Source: Saprospiraceae bacterium
GTDB taxonomy: Bacteria; Bacteroidota; Bacteroidia; Chitinophagales; Saprospiraceae
Length of the DNA: 64,000 bases
NCBI GenBank assembly: GCA_016787525.1
Contig: JAEUUP010000107.1
Location: forward strand, 18,988 to 82,987
Reading direction: 5' to 3'
Below are positions 35,488-43,338 of this stretch, in pieces. How positions within the stretch are numbered: position 1 is the first letter of the stretch; each line of letters begins with the position of its first letter. A model generated the notes under the pieces. It was given only the letters and a program-made list of their open reading frames with translations, ran no database searches and had not been told where the DNA came from. Both the position numbers and the translations under genes were made by a program.

Positions 35488-36792
35488 ATGAATGCAACGC
35501 AACCAACTTTAAAAAAAGCATTAACCACCGTCCATCTATGGTCTATTGCCGTCGGTTTGGTTATTTCAGGTGAATATTTCGGCTGGAACTACGGCTGGGG
35601 GGTGGCGGGTACAGTCGGAATGCTCATAGCAACCCTCATCGTCACCGTCCTTTATCTCACTTTTGTGTTCAGCTTCACGGAATTGACGACTTCTATTCCG
35701 AATGCGGGTGGTCCTTTCACTTATGCCTACAAAGCTTTTGGTCCTGTCGGTGGCTTAATCGCTGGGTACGCCACATTGGTGGAATTTTTGTTCGCCACGC
35801 CCGCCATTGCTTATGCTTTGGGCAGTTATATCCACTTTCTTTATCCCGAACAGACCGATGTATTGACTGTGGCAGTCTTGAATTACTTTATTTTCACGGG
35901 CATCAACTTATTGGGCATCAAAGAATCGGCTGTTTTCACTTTAGTTATCACTTTGTTGGCGATTGTTGAATTGTTGATTTACATAGGTATCGTTGCGCCG
36001 CATTTTCAATTCCATCATTTCATGCACGAGAGTATGCCTTTTGGCTTTCAAGGTGTTTTTGCGGCTTTACCTTTTGCGATATGGTTCTATTTGGCGATTG
36101 AAGGCGTGGCAATGGTCGCTGAAGAAACCAAAGACCCCCAAAAGACGATTCCCAAGGGTTATATTTTGGGCATATTGACTTTGGTGATTCTCGCATTGGG
36201 CGTTATGGTTGTCACAGGAGGTATCACTGATTGGCGCAAACTCGCCACGATTGACTATCCATTGCCCGAATCCATCGGTATTGTTTTAGGCAAAGACAGC
36301 AGTTGGACCAAACTCTTTGCCAGTATCGGCTTATTTGGCTTAGTGGCATCGTTTCACAGTATTATTATGGGCTATTCGCGACAAATTTTTTCCTTATCGA
36401 GAGAAGGATATTTGCCCGCGTTTTTATCAAACGTTCATCCGCGTTTTCAAACGCCTCATTGGGCTTTGATTGTGGGCGGTTTGGTCGGCATTCTCGCCCT
36501 TTATTCGGGCAAAACCAATGAATTAATCATCCTTTCGGCTTTGGGTGCAGTTGTGATGTATGTCGTCAGCATGATGAGTCTGTTTGTGCTGAGACAGAAA
36601 GAACCTGCATTGGAACGCCCTTTTCGCGCGCCTTTTTACCCTTATTTTCCGCTTATTGCCTTGTTGCTCTCTGCCATTTGTTTGGTGGCGATGGTGTATT
36701 ACAACGTGGTTTTGAGCGTTGTTTTCTTTGCAGGATTGTTTGTTTTGATTGTTTTGTTTTTGATTTTTAAAAAATCCACCCCTATCAATTGA
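35488..36792 (+). CDS. APC-family amino acid/ethanolamine permease
   Basis: A 434-residue inner-membrane protein with about 12 transmembrane helices. The start ALTTVHLWSIAVGLVISGEYFGWNYGWGVAGTVGML is characteristic of the ethanolamine permease (Eat) branch, and SFTELTTSIPNAGGPFTYAYKAFGPVGGLIAGYA is the APC helix 2-3 signature. EutB and EutC follow, so ethanolamine uptake is well supported. It is separated from eutB by a 250-bp tandem duplication. A 10-mer (36798-36807, with seven Gs) lies 6 nt past the stop codon. Confidence 0.9.
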   Translation: MNATQPTLKKALTTVHLWSIAVGLVISGEYFGWNYGWGVAGTVGMLIATLIVTVLYLTFVFSFTELTTSIPNAGGPFTYAYKAFGPVGGLIAGYATLVEFLFATPAIAYALGSYIHFLYPEQTDVLTVAVLNYFIFTGINLLGIKESAVFTLVITLLAIVELLIYIGIVAPHFQFHHFMHESMPFGFQGVFAALPFAIWFYLAIEGVAMVAEETKDPQKTIPKGYILGILTLVILALGVMVVTGGITDWRKLATIDYPLPESIGIVLGKDSSWTKLFASIGLFGLVASFHSIIMGYSRQIFSLSREGYLPAFLSNVHPRFQTPHWALIVGGLVGILALYSGKTNELIILSALGAVVMYVVSMMSLFVLRQKEPALERPFRAPFYPYFPLIALLLSAICLVAMVYYNVVLSVVFFAGLFVLIVLFLIFKKSTPIN

Positions 36793-36816
36793 TATAATAC
36801 TGAGGGGGGGTATGTC

Positions 36817-37066
36817 GGATATTTTCAAAGCACCCAATTCGCATTTTCAATCCCGTTAGGGATGAAATTATGGTAGAACATGAATAAATAGACCTCCTCA
36901 GTCCCGTAGGGACGGTTATATGTCTGCGATAAATGCGTCCCTCTGGGATTTTTGGGTATATTTTACAACGAATGACTATCGTAAAAGTGTCTTTACAGGA
37001 CTTTTTGTGCAAACATTTATAATCGTAATAGAGTAAACCCCTTTTTGTCTCAAAAGTGTGCGTGAA
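36817..37066. repeat. 250-bp tandem repeat, unit A
   Basis: The first of two near-identical head-to-tail copies (start GGATATTTTCAAAGCA). Each unit has three small palindromes: ATCCCGTTAGGGAT, GTCCCGTAGGGAC and TCCCTCTGGGA. Apparent minus-strand frames (RIYRRHITVPTGLRRSI) are products of the repeat, not genes. It lies between the permease and eutB. Confidence 0.92.
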
Positions 37067-37306
37067 GGATATTTTCAAAGCATCCAATTCGCATTTTCAA
37101 TCCCGTTAGGGATGAAATTATGGTAGAACATAAATGAATAGACCTTCTCAGTCCCGTAGGGACGGTTATATGTCTGCGATAAATGCGTCCCTCTGGGACT
37201 TTTGGGTATATTTTACAACGAATGACTATCGTAAAAGTGTCTTTACAGGACTTTTCGTGCAAACATTTACAATAGTAATAGAGTAAAACCCTTTTTTGCC
37301 TCAAAA
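37067..37306. repeat. 250-bp tandem repeat, unit B
   Basis: The second copy, with only scattered single-base differences and one small indel relative to unit A; similarity ends at TTTTTTGCCTCAAAA just before the eutB leader. With unit A it fills nearly the whole 576-bp gap between permease and eutB, so the transcript, if continuous, passes through six hairpins. Confidence 0.92.
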
Positions 37307-37368
37307 AACTTTCTTTTTGCCTCAAACAAAACGCTTTTTTGATTCAAGAAAATATAATATTAGAATAA

Positions 37369-38742
37369 ATGCCTTATCACTATACTGTCAAAAATCGCCG
37401 TTATGCCTTCGAGGATTTGAAAACCCTCTTAGCCAAAGCCACGCCGTTCAGAACAGGCGATGCTTTGGCGGGATTGACGGCGGAAAGCTACGAAGAGCGC
37501 ATTGCGGCACAGATTGCCTTAGCCGATGTGCCTTTGCAAACCTTTTTGAACGACCTTGTGATTCCATACGAGACGGATGAAGTCTCGCGCTTGATTGTTG
37601 ACAGCCATGATACTGAGGGGTTCAAAAAAATCGCGCATTTCACGGTCGGAGATTTGCGCAATTGGTTGTTGTTGGAGGAAACGGATGCGGCGATTTTGCA
37701 AAAAATGGCTTTCGCCTTCACGCCTGAAATGGTGGCTGCCGTGAGCAAATTGATGCGCAACCAAGACCTCATCGCCGTTGCCCAAAAATGCACAGTCGTC
37801 ACGCAATTCAGAAACACGATTGGCTTGAAAGGGCGGCTGTCCACCCGTTTGCAACCCAATCACCCCACGGACGATGCCAAAGGCATTGCCGCCAGCATCA
37901 TTGATGGTCTGTTGAATGGCAGTGGCGATGCGGTCATCGGTATCAATCCCGCTACCGATAGCCCTGCTGTGGTGGCACGGCTTTTACACATGCTCGATGG
38001 ACTGATTGCACGGTTCGATATGCCGACTCAAAGCTGTGTTTTAGCCCATGTCACAACGACTTTACAACTCATCGAGGAGAAAGTGCCTGTGGATTTGGTT
38101 TTTCAATCCATCGGTGGCACAGAAAAAACCAACAGCAGTTTCGGTGTCTCGCTTGCCCTTTTGGATGAAGCCTACGCCGCCGCATTGAGCTTAAAAAGAG
38201 GCACAATAGGGAATAATGTGATGTATTTTGAAACGGGTCAAGGGTCGGCACTATCCGCCAATGCCCACGAAAGCGTTGACCAGCAGACGTGCGAAGCTCG
38301 TGCTTATGCCGTTGCAAGAAAATACGCACCGCATTTGGTCAATTCCGTCGTCGGTTTTATCGGTCCTGAGTATTTATACGATGGCAAACAAATCATTCGA
38401 GCCGCTTTAGAAGACCATTTTTGTGGCAAATTGCTCGGTTTACCAATGGGTATGGACATTTGTTACACCAATCACGCCGAAGCCGATCAAGATGATATGG
38501 ACAATCTATTGACGCTGCTCGGTGTGGCGGGTTGCAACTTCATCATGGGCGTTCCTGGGGCAGATGATATTATGTTGAACTATCAATCTACTTCTTTTCA
38601 CGATGCTTTATACCTGCGCAAGGTTTTGAATAAAAAAGCATCGCCAGAATTTGAATCGTGGTTGCTGAATCAAGGCATTATGGACGAAAAAGGGCGCAAG
38701 TTGCCCATAAAAGAGGCACATTTGCTTTTGAACGCGGTTTAG
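37369..38742 (+). CDS. eutB: Ethanolamine ammonia-lyase large subunit
   Basis: A 457-residue large subunit of the adenosylcobalamin-dependent enzyme that converts ethanolamine to acetaldehyde and ammonia. Recognisable EutB stretches are FEDLKTLLAKATPFRTGDALAGLTAESYEERIAAQIALADVPL, RLSTRLQPNHPTDDAKGIAASIIDGLLNGSGDAVIGINPATDS, FQSIGGTEKTNSSFGVSLALLDEAY, FETGQGSALSANAH and LPMGMDICYTNHAEADQDDMDNLLTLLGVAGCNFIMGVPGADDIMLNYQSTSFHD. EutC follows after 92 nt. No microcompartment, EutA reactivase or aldehyde dehydrogenase gene is in the window. One 10-mer at 37611 (TEGF). Confidence 0.96.
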   Translation: MPYHYTVKNRRYAFEDLKTLLAKATPFRTGDALAGLTAESYEERIAAQIALADVPLQTFLNDLVIPYETDEVSRLIVDSHDTEGFKKIAHFTVGDLRNWLLLEETDAAILQKMAFAFTPEMVAAVSKLMRNQDLIAVAQKCTVVTQFRNTIGLKGRLSTRLQPNHPTDDAKGIAASIIDGLLNGSGDAVIGINPATDSPAVVARLLHMLDGLIARFDMPTQSCVLAHVTTTLQLIEEKVPVDLVFQSIGGTEKTNSSFGVSLALLDEAYAAALSLKRGTIGNNVMYFETGQGSALSANAHESVDQQTCEARAYAVARKYAPHLVNSVVGFIGPEYLYDGKQIIRAALEDHFCGKLLGLPMGMDICYTNHAEADQDDMDNLLTLLGVAGCNFIMGVPGADDIMLNYQSTSFHDALYLRKVLNKKASPEFESWLLNQGIMDEKGRKLPIKEAHLLLNAV

Positions 38743-38771
38743 AGCAGTTGGGCAAAATCATTTTCGTGAAC

Positions 38772-38803
38772 ACGTATCGGATACTTCAAAAGTACCGATA
38801 CGT
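38772..38803 (+). promoter_or_regulatory. Hairpin in the eutB-eutC spacer
   Basis: ACGTATCGG (38772-38780) pairs with CCGATACGT (38795-38803), with inner TAC/GTA pairing. An alternative CGGATAC/GTATCCG pairing overlaps it. It may adjust EutC expression. I do not see a cobalamin riboswitch in the 92-nt spacer, which is too short for one. Confidence 0.5.
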
Positions 38804-38834
38804 ATCCGCGACTCTTTGTACTTAAAACAAAAAC

Positions 38835-39593
38835 ATGAATGACTCAAAATTAATAAAGCCCGATGCGTGGGAGTTTCTAAAAACCCATACCGATGCCCGC
38901 ATCGCTTTGGGTAGCGTCGGTACAGCCATGCCCTTGGCAGAAGTCTTAGCTTTTAAGATGGCACACGCCCATGCCCGGGATGCCGTCTATTCCGAACTGA
39001 ATGAAAGCGCATTGATAGACGATTTAGCCACATTCGATTTGCCCATTTACACGCTGCAAAGCCAAGTGAACAACAGGCACACCTATTTACAAAGACCCGA
39101 TTGGGGTAGAAAACTATCAGAAGCCTCGAAAAAAGAATTGGCGCAAGCAAAAGGCAACGCCGACATCGCTTTCATCATGGCAGACGGCTTATCCGCCACC
39201 GCCATCAACAAACACGCCTTTTTGTTGCTGAAAATATTGATTCCGCTGTTGCAACAAGCGGGTTTTTCGATAGCCCCCCTCAGTATAGTGAGGCAAGGAC
39301 GTGTTGCCATCGGCGACGACATCGGCGAAACACTCCAAGCAAAATGTTCAGTCGTTCTCATAGGCGAACGCCCAGGCTTATCATCGCCTGATAGCATGGG
39401 CGCATACTTAACTTACCAGCCCAAAGTCGGTTTGACGGATGAAAGTCGCAATTGCGTCTCAAACATCCGTTCAGAAGGCTTATCGTATCAAACCGCCGCA
39501 GAGAAAATATTTTATTTGATTCAAGAATCTTTTCGCTTACAGTACAGCGGCGTTTCATTGAAAGACAATACCGATTCAGGGCTTTTGACTTAA
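38835..39593 (+). CDS. eutC: Ethanolamine ammonia-lyase small subunit
   Basis: A 252-residue small subunit that completes the B12-binding active enzyme with EutB. Typical motifs are DARIALGSVGTAMPLAEVLAFKMAHAHARDAVYSEL, LQSQVNNRHTYLQRPDWGRKLS, IAFIMADGLSATAINKHAFLLL, VRQGRVAIGDDIGETLQAKCSVVLIGERPGLSSPDSMGAYLTYQPKVGLTDESRNCVSNIRSEGLSY. Length and content are those of the family. 10-mers occur at 39276 (APLSI) and 17 nt past the stop (39610). Confidence 0.95.
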   Translation: MNDSKLIKPDAWEFLKTHTDARIALGSVGTAMPLAEVLAFKMAHAHARDAVYSELNESALIDDLATFDLPIYTLQSQVNNRHTYLQRPDWGRKLSEASKKELAQAKGNADIAFIMADGLSATAINKHAFLLLKILIPLLQQAGFSIAPLSIVRQGRVAIGDDIGETLQAKCSVVLIGERPGLSSPDSMGAYLTYQPKVGLTDESRNCVSNIRSEGLSYQTAAEKIFYLIQESFRLQYSGVSLKDNTDSGLLT

Positions 39594-39655
39594 ATTCATT
39601 TCGACCGACCCCCTCAGTATTATTTTGTTTTTGGGAAAAATTCAAGCGTATAAAA

Positions 39656-41167
39656 ATGAAAAAATCACTGTTTTACCTACTCATATGCACCTATTTTGCA
39701 CCGCTTTGGGGTCAAAACACCTTCAAAAAAGGCGCGAAACCCAATATCATCTACATCTATGCCGATGATTTGGGCTACGCCGAATTGGGTTGTTATGGAC
39801 AAAAAAAGATAAAAACGCCCCATCTCGACAAAATGGCAAACGAAGGCATGCGTTTCACGCAACACTATTCGAGTGCGCCCGTTTGCGCCCCTTCCCGCTG
39901 CATGTTGATGACAGGTAAGCACGGCGGACATTCATACATCAGAGGCAATTACGAACTCGGCGGTTTTGAAGACAATACTGAGGGGGGACAAATGCCATTG
40001 CCCGAAGGCATACAGACTTTGCCCAAAATGTTGAAAAAAGCGGGCTACACAACGGCTCTTTGCGGCAAATGGGGTTTAGGGATGAACAATACAACTGGCT
40101 CGCCATCGAATCAAGGGTTTGATTATTATTACGGCTATCTATGTCAGAAGCAAGCACACAATTTTTACCCCACCCACCTTTGGGAAAACGACCGATGGGA
40201 CACTTTGAACAACCCAAGCATCTACGTGCATCGCCCTTTAGACGCTCAAAAAGCCACAGACAAAGACTTCGATTACTTCAAAGGCAAAGACTTTGCCCCC
40301 GCCAAAATGACCGAGAAAGCCTTGGGTTTTATGGATGCCAATCAGAAAAAGCCTTTCTTCCTCTATTTAGCCTATACCTTACCACACGTCTCGTTGCAAG
40401 CCCCAGATGAATACATCGCACGGTACAAAGGGCAATTTGACGAAAAACCTTACTACGGAAATAAGGGTTATGCCTCGACAAAATACCCCCTCAGTACCTA
40501 CGCCGCCATGATTGGTTTTTTGGATGACCAAGTCGGCTTGATTTTAGAAAAAATCAAAACTTTGGGTTTGGATAAAAACACCATCATCCTGTTTTCAAGC
40601 GATAATGGCGCAACATTCAACGGTGTCGGCGGTACAGATGTCGCTTTTTTCAACAGCGTAGATGGTTTGCGCGGCTTCAAAATGGATGTTTATGAAGGCG
40701 GCATACGCGTCCCCTTCCTCGCACGTTGGACAGACAAGATTCCAGCTGGTACAATCAGCGACCACCCCTCAGTACAATACGATTTGATGGCAACTTTGGC
40801 AGAACTGACAGGTCAAAAATTAGAAAAAACCGATGGTCTTTCCTTTCTTCCAGAGCTTTTAGGACAAAAAAACAAACAGAAAAGGCACGACTTTCTCTTT
40901 TTCGAGTATCCCGAAAAAGGTGGACAAGTCGCCATTCGATTAGGCGATTGGAAAGGCGTTAGAACCGACGTGCGCAAAAACCCACAAGCCGCTTGGCAAT
41001 TATTCAATCTGAAAACAGACCGAAATGAGACAACAGATGTGTCCTTACAACACCCAGATATAATCCAACAATTGGAAACAATTCAAAAACGAGAACACCA
41101 ACCCGCTCATGTCAAAGAATGGGAGTTCATCGCACCAAAAATAAATGTCAAAAACATAAATGAATAG
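39656..41167 (+). CDS. Secreted sulfatase, type I (S1 family)
   Basis: 503 residues from the ATG at 39656, chosen because it opens a signal peptide (MKKSLFYLLICTYFAPLWGQ); the longer frame back to 39452 overlaps eutC. The formylglycine motif is canonical: CAPSR with Cys77, followed by MLMTGKHGG. The metal-binding start IIYIYADDLGYAELGCYG and the LFSSDNGAT block are present. It removes sulfate from glycans or arylsulfates. Three 10-mers (39976, 40487, 40765); at 40765 DHPSVQYDLMATLAELTG occupies a stretch that is conserved in shape in sulfatases. Confidence 0.94.
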   Translation: MKKSLFYLLICTYFAPLWGQNTFKKGAKPNIIYIYADDLGYAELGCYGQKKIKTPHLDKMANEGMRFTQHYSSAPVCAPSRCMLMTGKHGGHSYIRGNYELGGFEDNTEGGQMPLPEGIQTLPKMLKKAGYTTALCGKWGLGMNNTTGSPSNQGFDYYYGYLCQKQAHNFYPTHLWENDRWDTLNNPSIYVHRPLDAQKATDKDFDYFKGKDFAPAKMTEKALGFMDANQKKPFFLYLAYTLPHVSLQAPDEYIARYKGQFDEKPYYGNKGYASTKYPLSTYAAMIGFLDDQVGLILEKIKTLGLDKNTIILFSSDNGATFNGVGGTDVAFFNSVDGLRGFKMDVYEGGIRVPFLARWTDKIPAGTISDHPSVQYDLMATLAELTGQKLEKTDGLSFLPELLGQKNKQKRHDFLFFEYPEKGGQVAIRLGDWKGVRTDVRKNPQAAWQLFNLKTDRNETTDVSLQHPDIIQQLETIQKREHQPAHVKEWEFIAPKINVKNINE

Positions 41168-41188
41168 CCCTTTGATTCAGATTTGATT

Positions 41189-41223
41189 CAGGTTTGGGAA
41201 ACTTTCAAAGTTTCCTAAACCTG
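41189..41223. terminator. Hairpin after the first sulfatase gene
   Basis: CAGGTTTGGGAAACTTT pairs with the following AAAGTTTCCTAAACCTG (one G-T pair), leaving a very short loop. No long T-run follows. Confidence 0.65.
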
Positions 41224-41278
41224 AAAAACTATATCGTTAATTTTTAAAAACAGCTTAAATACCTATTGTATGTCTAAA

Positions 41279-43309
41279 ATGAAAAACATAAAATTCATCT
41301 ACTTTTCTACGCTTTGCCTTTTTTTGAGCCAAGTTCTCATAATGAAGGCACAGAATTATGTGCAAATCTTGCCAACAGATAGTCCGTCCGACATCATCAA
41401 AAAAGCAGCTCAAACCACCCCCTCAGTACGTCAACTGCGCTGGCAAGAACTGGAACTTACAGCCTTTTTCCATTTTGGTATCAATACTTACACCGACAGA
41501 GAATGGGGTCACGGGCATGAAGACGAAAAACTGTTCAACCCAACTCAATTTGATGCCGACCAATGGGTCAGCGTCTGCAAACAAGCAGGCATCAAGCAAG
41601 TTATTTTAACTGCGAAACACCACGACGGTTTTTGTCTGTGGCAAAGTGCATACACAGACCATTCTGTGAAACACAGCCCGTGGAAAGACGGCAAAGGCGA
41701 TGTCATGAAAGAGGTGTCGGAAGCCTGCAAAAAGCACAAAATAGGTTTCGGTGTGTATTTGTCACCTTGGGATAGAACGGAATCAAGCTACGGCACCGAC
41801 GCTTACAACGATTTTTTCATCAATCAACTGACCGAATTATTGACAAAATACGGTCAAATTGACGAAGTGTGGTTCGATGGCGCAAATGGCGAAGGACCAA
41901 ACGGCAAACGCCAAGTCTATGATTTTGAACGCTACTACAAACTCATTCGCCAACTGCAACCACAAGCCACCATTGCCATCATGGGTCCTGATGTCCGCTG
42001 GGTCGGCACAGAATCGGGTTACGGACGTGAAACCGAATGGAGTGTGATGCCCATTGATGCCCGTTTGCAAGAAAGTATTGCCAAAAACTCTCAATCGGAT
42101 GCCACTTTTGCGCCAATGGGCGATATGACAGACTCAGATTTGGCAAGTCGCTCTAAAATAATAGGCGCAAAAGGCTTGATTTGGTATCCTTCCGAAACCG
42201 ATGTGTCTATTCGTCCAGGTTGGTTCTATCATGAAGCAGAAGACAATCGAGTTAAAACGCCAGAAAAGCTGTTCGATATTTATTTCAGTTCAGTGGGACG
42301 CAACAGCGTATTATTACTCAATTTGCCACCCGATAAACGTGGTTTAATCCACGAAAACGATGTCAAAAATCTATTAGCTTGGCGAAAGTTGATAGATGAA
42401 ACCTTTAAAACCAATATGGCAAAAGGCGCAAAGATTGTCTCTAAAAATGGTTTGAACAGCACACTTATTTTAGACGGCAAAAACAATACGCATTTTACGA
42501 CCAAAGGACAAGACACCACCACAACCATCGAATTGAATCTGAATGGCATGAAAACCTTCGATGTCCTACTCTTGCAAGAGAACATCCGCATCGGGCAACG
42601 TATCGAATCATTTAAATTGGAATACTGGGATAAAAACGCTTGGAAAGAAGTCATAACAGGTACGACGGTCGGCTACAAACGATTGATGCGCTTCGATGCC
42701 ATTACCACCAACAAAGTGCGCCTACACATCCTATCGTCTCGTTTGAATCCGACGATTGCAGAGTTGGGCTTGTACAAATTACCCCCCTCAGTATTGTACA
42801 AAGCCAATACCTTAGAAAAAATGCGCAAATCCCCTAAAAACCATAAAGCCGTTGGCAAACCTGCACAACTCAAAACGTCACCCGACCCAAAATACAACAA
42901 AGGCGGCGACAAAGCTTGGCAAAACGGTACATTCGGCAGCAACACAGCTTTCAACGACGGCGAATGGCTCGGTTGGAACGGTCAAAATTTTGAAGGCACG
43001 ATTGATTTTCAAAAAAGTGAACCAATTAAAAAAGTAAGTATTGACTTTTTTAATCTGACACAAAGCTGGATTTTTATGCCTTCCGAAGTCATTTTATTGG
43101 CTTCTGATGACGGTATCAATTTTAAAGAAATCGAAAAGCAAAGTAATTTCGGAATTGCAGAAGAAGGCGTGCGCAGAGTGAATTTCAAAGTGAATATACA
43201 AGCCAAATTCCTTAAAATTGTAGCCAAAAACTACGGTTCGATACCGAAAGGCTACGAAGGTTTTGGCTCGCCTACTTGGTTGTTTGTTGATGAGGTTGTG
43301 GTAGAGTAA
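41279..43309 (+). CDS. Alpha-L-fucosidase, GH29, with C-terminal discoidin-like module
   Basis: An in-frame ATG lies three codons earlier (41270); I prefer 41279 because it gives a standard signal peptide (MKNIKFIYFSTLCLFLSQVLIMKAQ). The GH29 barrel shows FFHFGINTYTDREWG, LTAKHHDGFCLWQS, VYLSPWDRT and QIDEVWFDGANGEG (nucleophile Asp). After the barrel come a beta-sandwich (about 370-500) and a C-terminal module (WLGWNGQNFEGTIDFQ...QSWIFMPSEV...TWLFVDEVVVE) shared with the other glycan proteins here. 10-mers at 41419 (TPSV) and 42784 (PPSV). Confidence 0.92.
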   Translation: MKNIKFIYFSTLCLFLSQVLIMKAQNYVQILPTDSPSDIIKKAAQTTPSVRQLRWQELELTAFFHFGINTYTDREWGHGHEDEKLFNPTQFDADQWVSVCKQAGIKQVILTAKHHDGFCLWQSAYTDHSVKHSPWKDGKGDVMKEVSEACKKHKIGFGVYLSPWDRTESSYGTDAYNDFFINQLTELLTKYGQIDEVWFDGANGEGPNGKRQVYDFERYYKLIRQLQPQATIAIMGPDVRWVGTESGYGRETEWSVMPIDARLQESIAKNSQSDATFAPMGDMTDSDLASRSKIIGAKGLIWYPSETDVSIRPGWFYHEAEDNRVKTPEKLFDIYFSSVGRNSVLLLNLPPDKRGLIHENDVKNLLAWRKLIDETFKTNMAKGAKIVSKNGLNSTLILDGKNNTHFTTKGQDTTTTIELNLNGMKTFDVLLLQENIRIGQRIESFKLEYWDKNAWKEVITGTTVGYKRLMRFDAITTNKVRLHILSSRLNPTIAELGLYKLPPSVLYKANTLEKMRKSPKNHKAVGKPAQLKTSPDPKYNKGGDKAWQNGTFGSNTAFNDGEWLGWNGQNFEGTIDFQKSEPIKKVSIDFFNLTQSWIFMPSEVILLASDDGINFKEIEKQSNFGIAEEGVRRVNFKVNIQAKFLKIVAKNYGSIPKGYEGFGSPTWLFVDEVVVE

Positions 43310-43338
43310 GAGTAATTTAAAAATACAAAATATTGACA

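Noticed and set aside
36889..36910. CCTCCTCAGTCCCG and CCTTCTCAGTCCCG in the tandem repeat as 10-mers
   Set aside because: They share only CTCAGT; the C-run and final TA are missing.
36785..37325. Two minus-strand frames with VPTGLRRSI-type protein sequence
   Set aside because: They lie entirely within the 250-bp tandem repeat and copy each other; the frames arise from its palindromes and have no independent gene features.
38743..38834. Cobalamin riboswitch before eutC
   Set aside because: The spacer is only 92 nt and shows a simple hairpin, with no recognisable B12-box; none was seen before eutB either.
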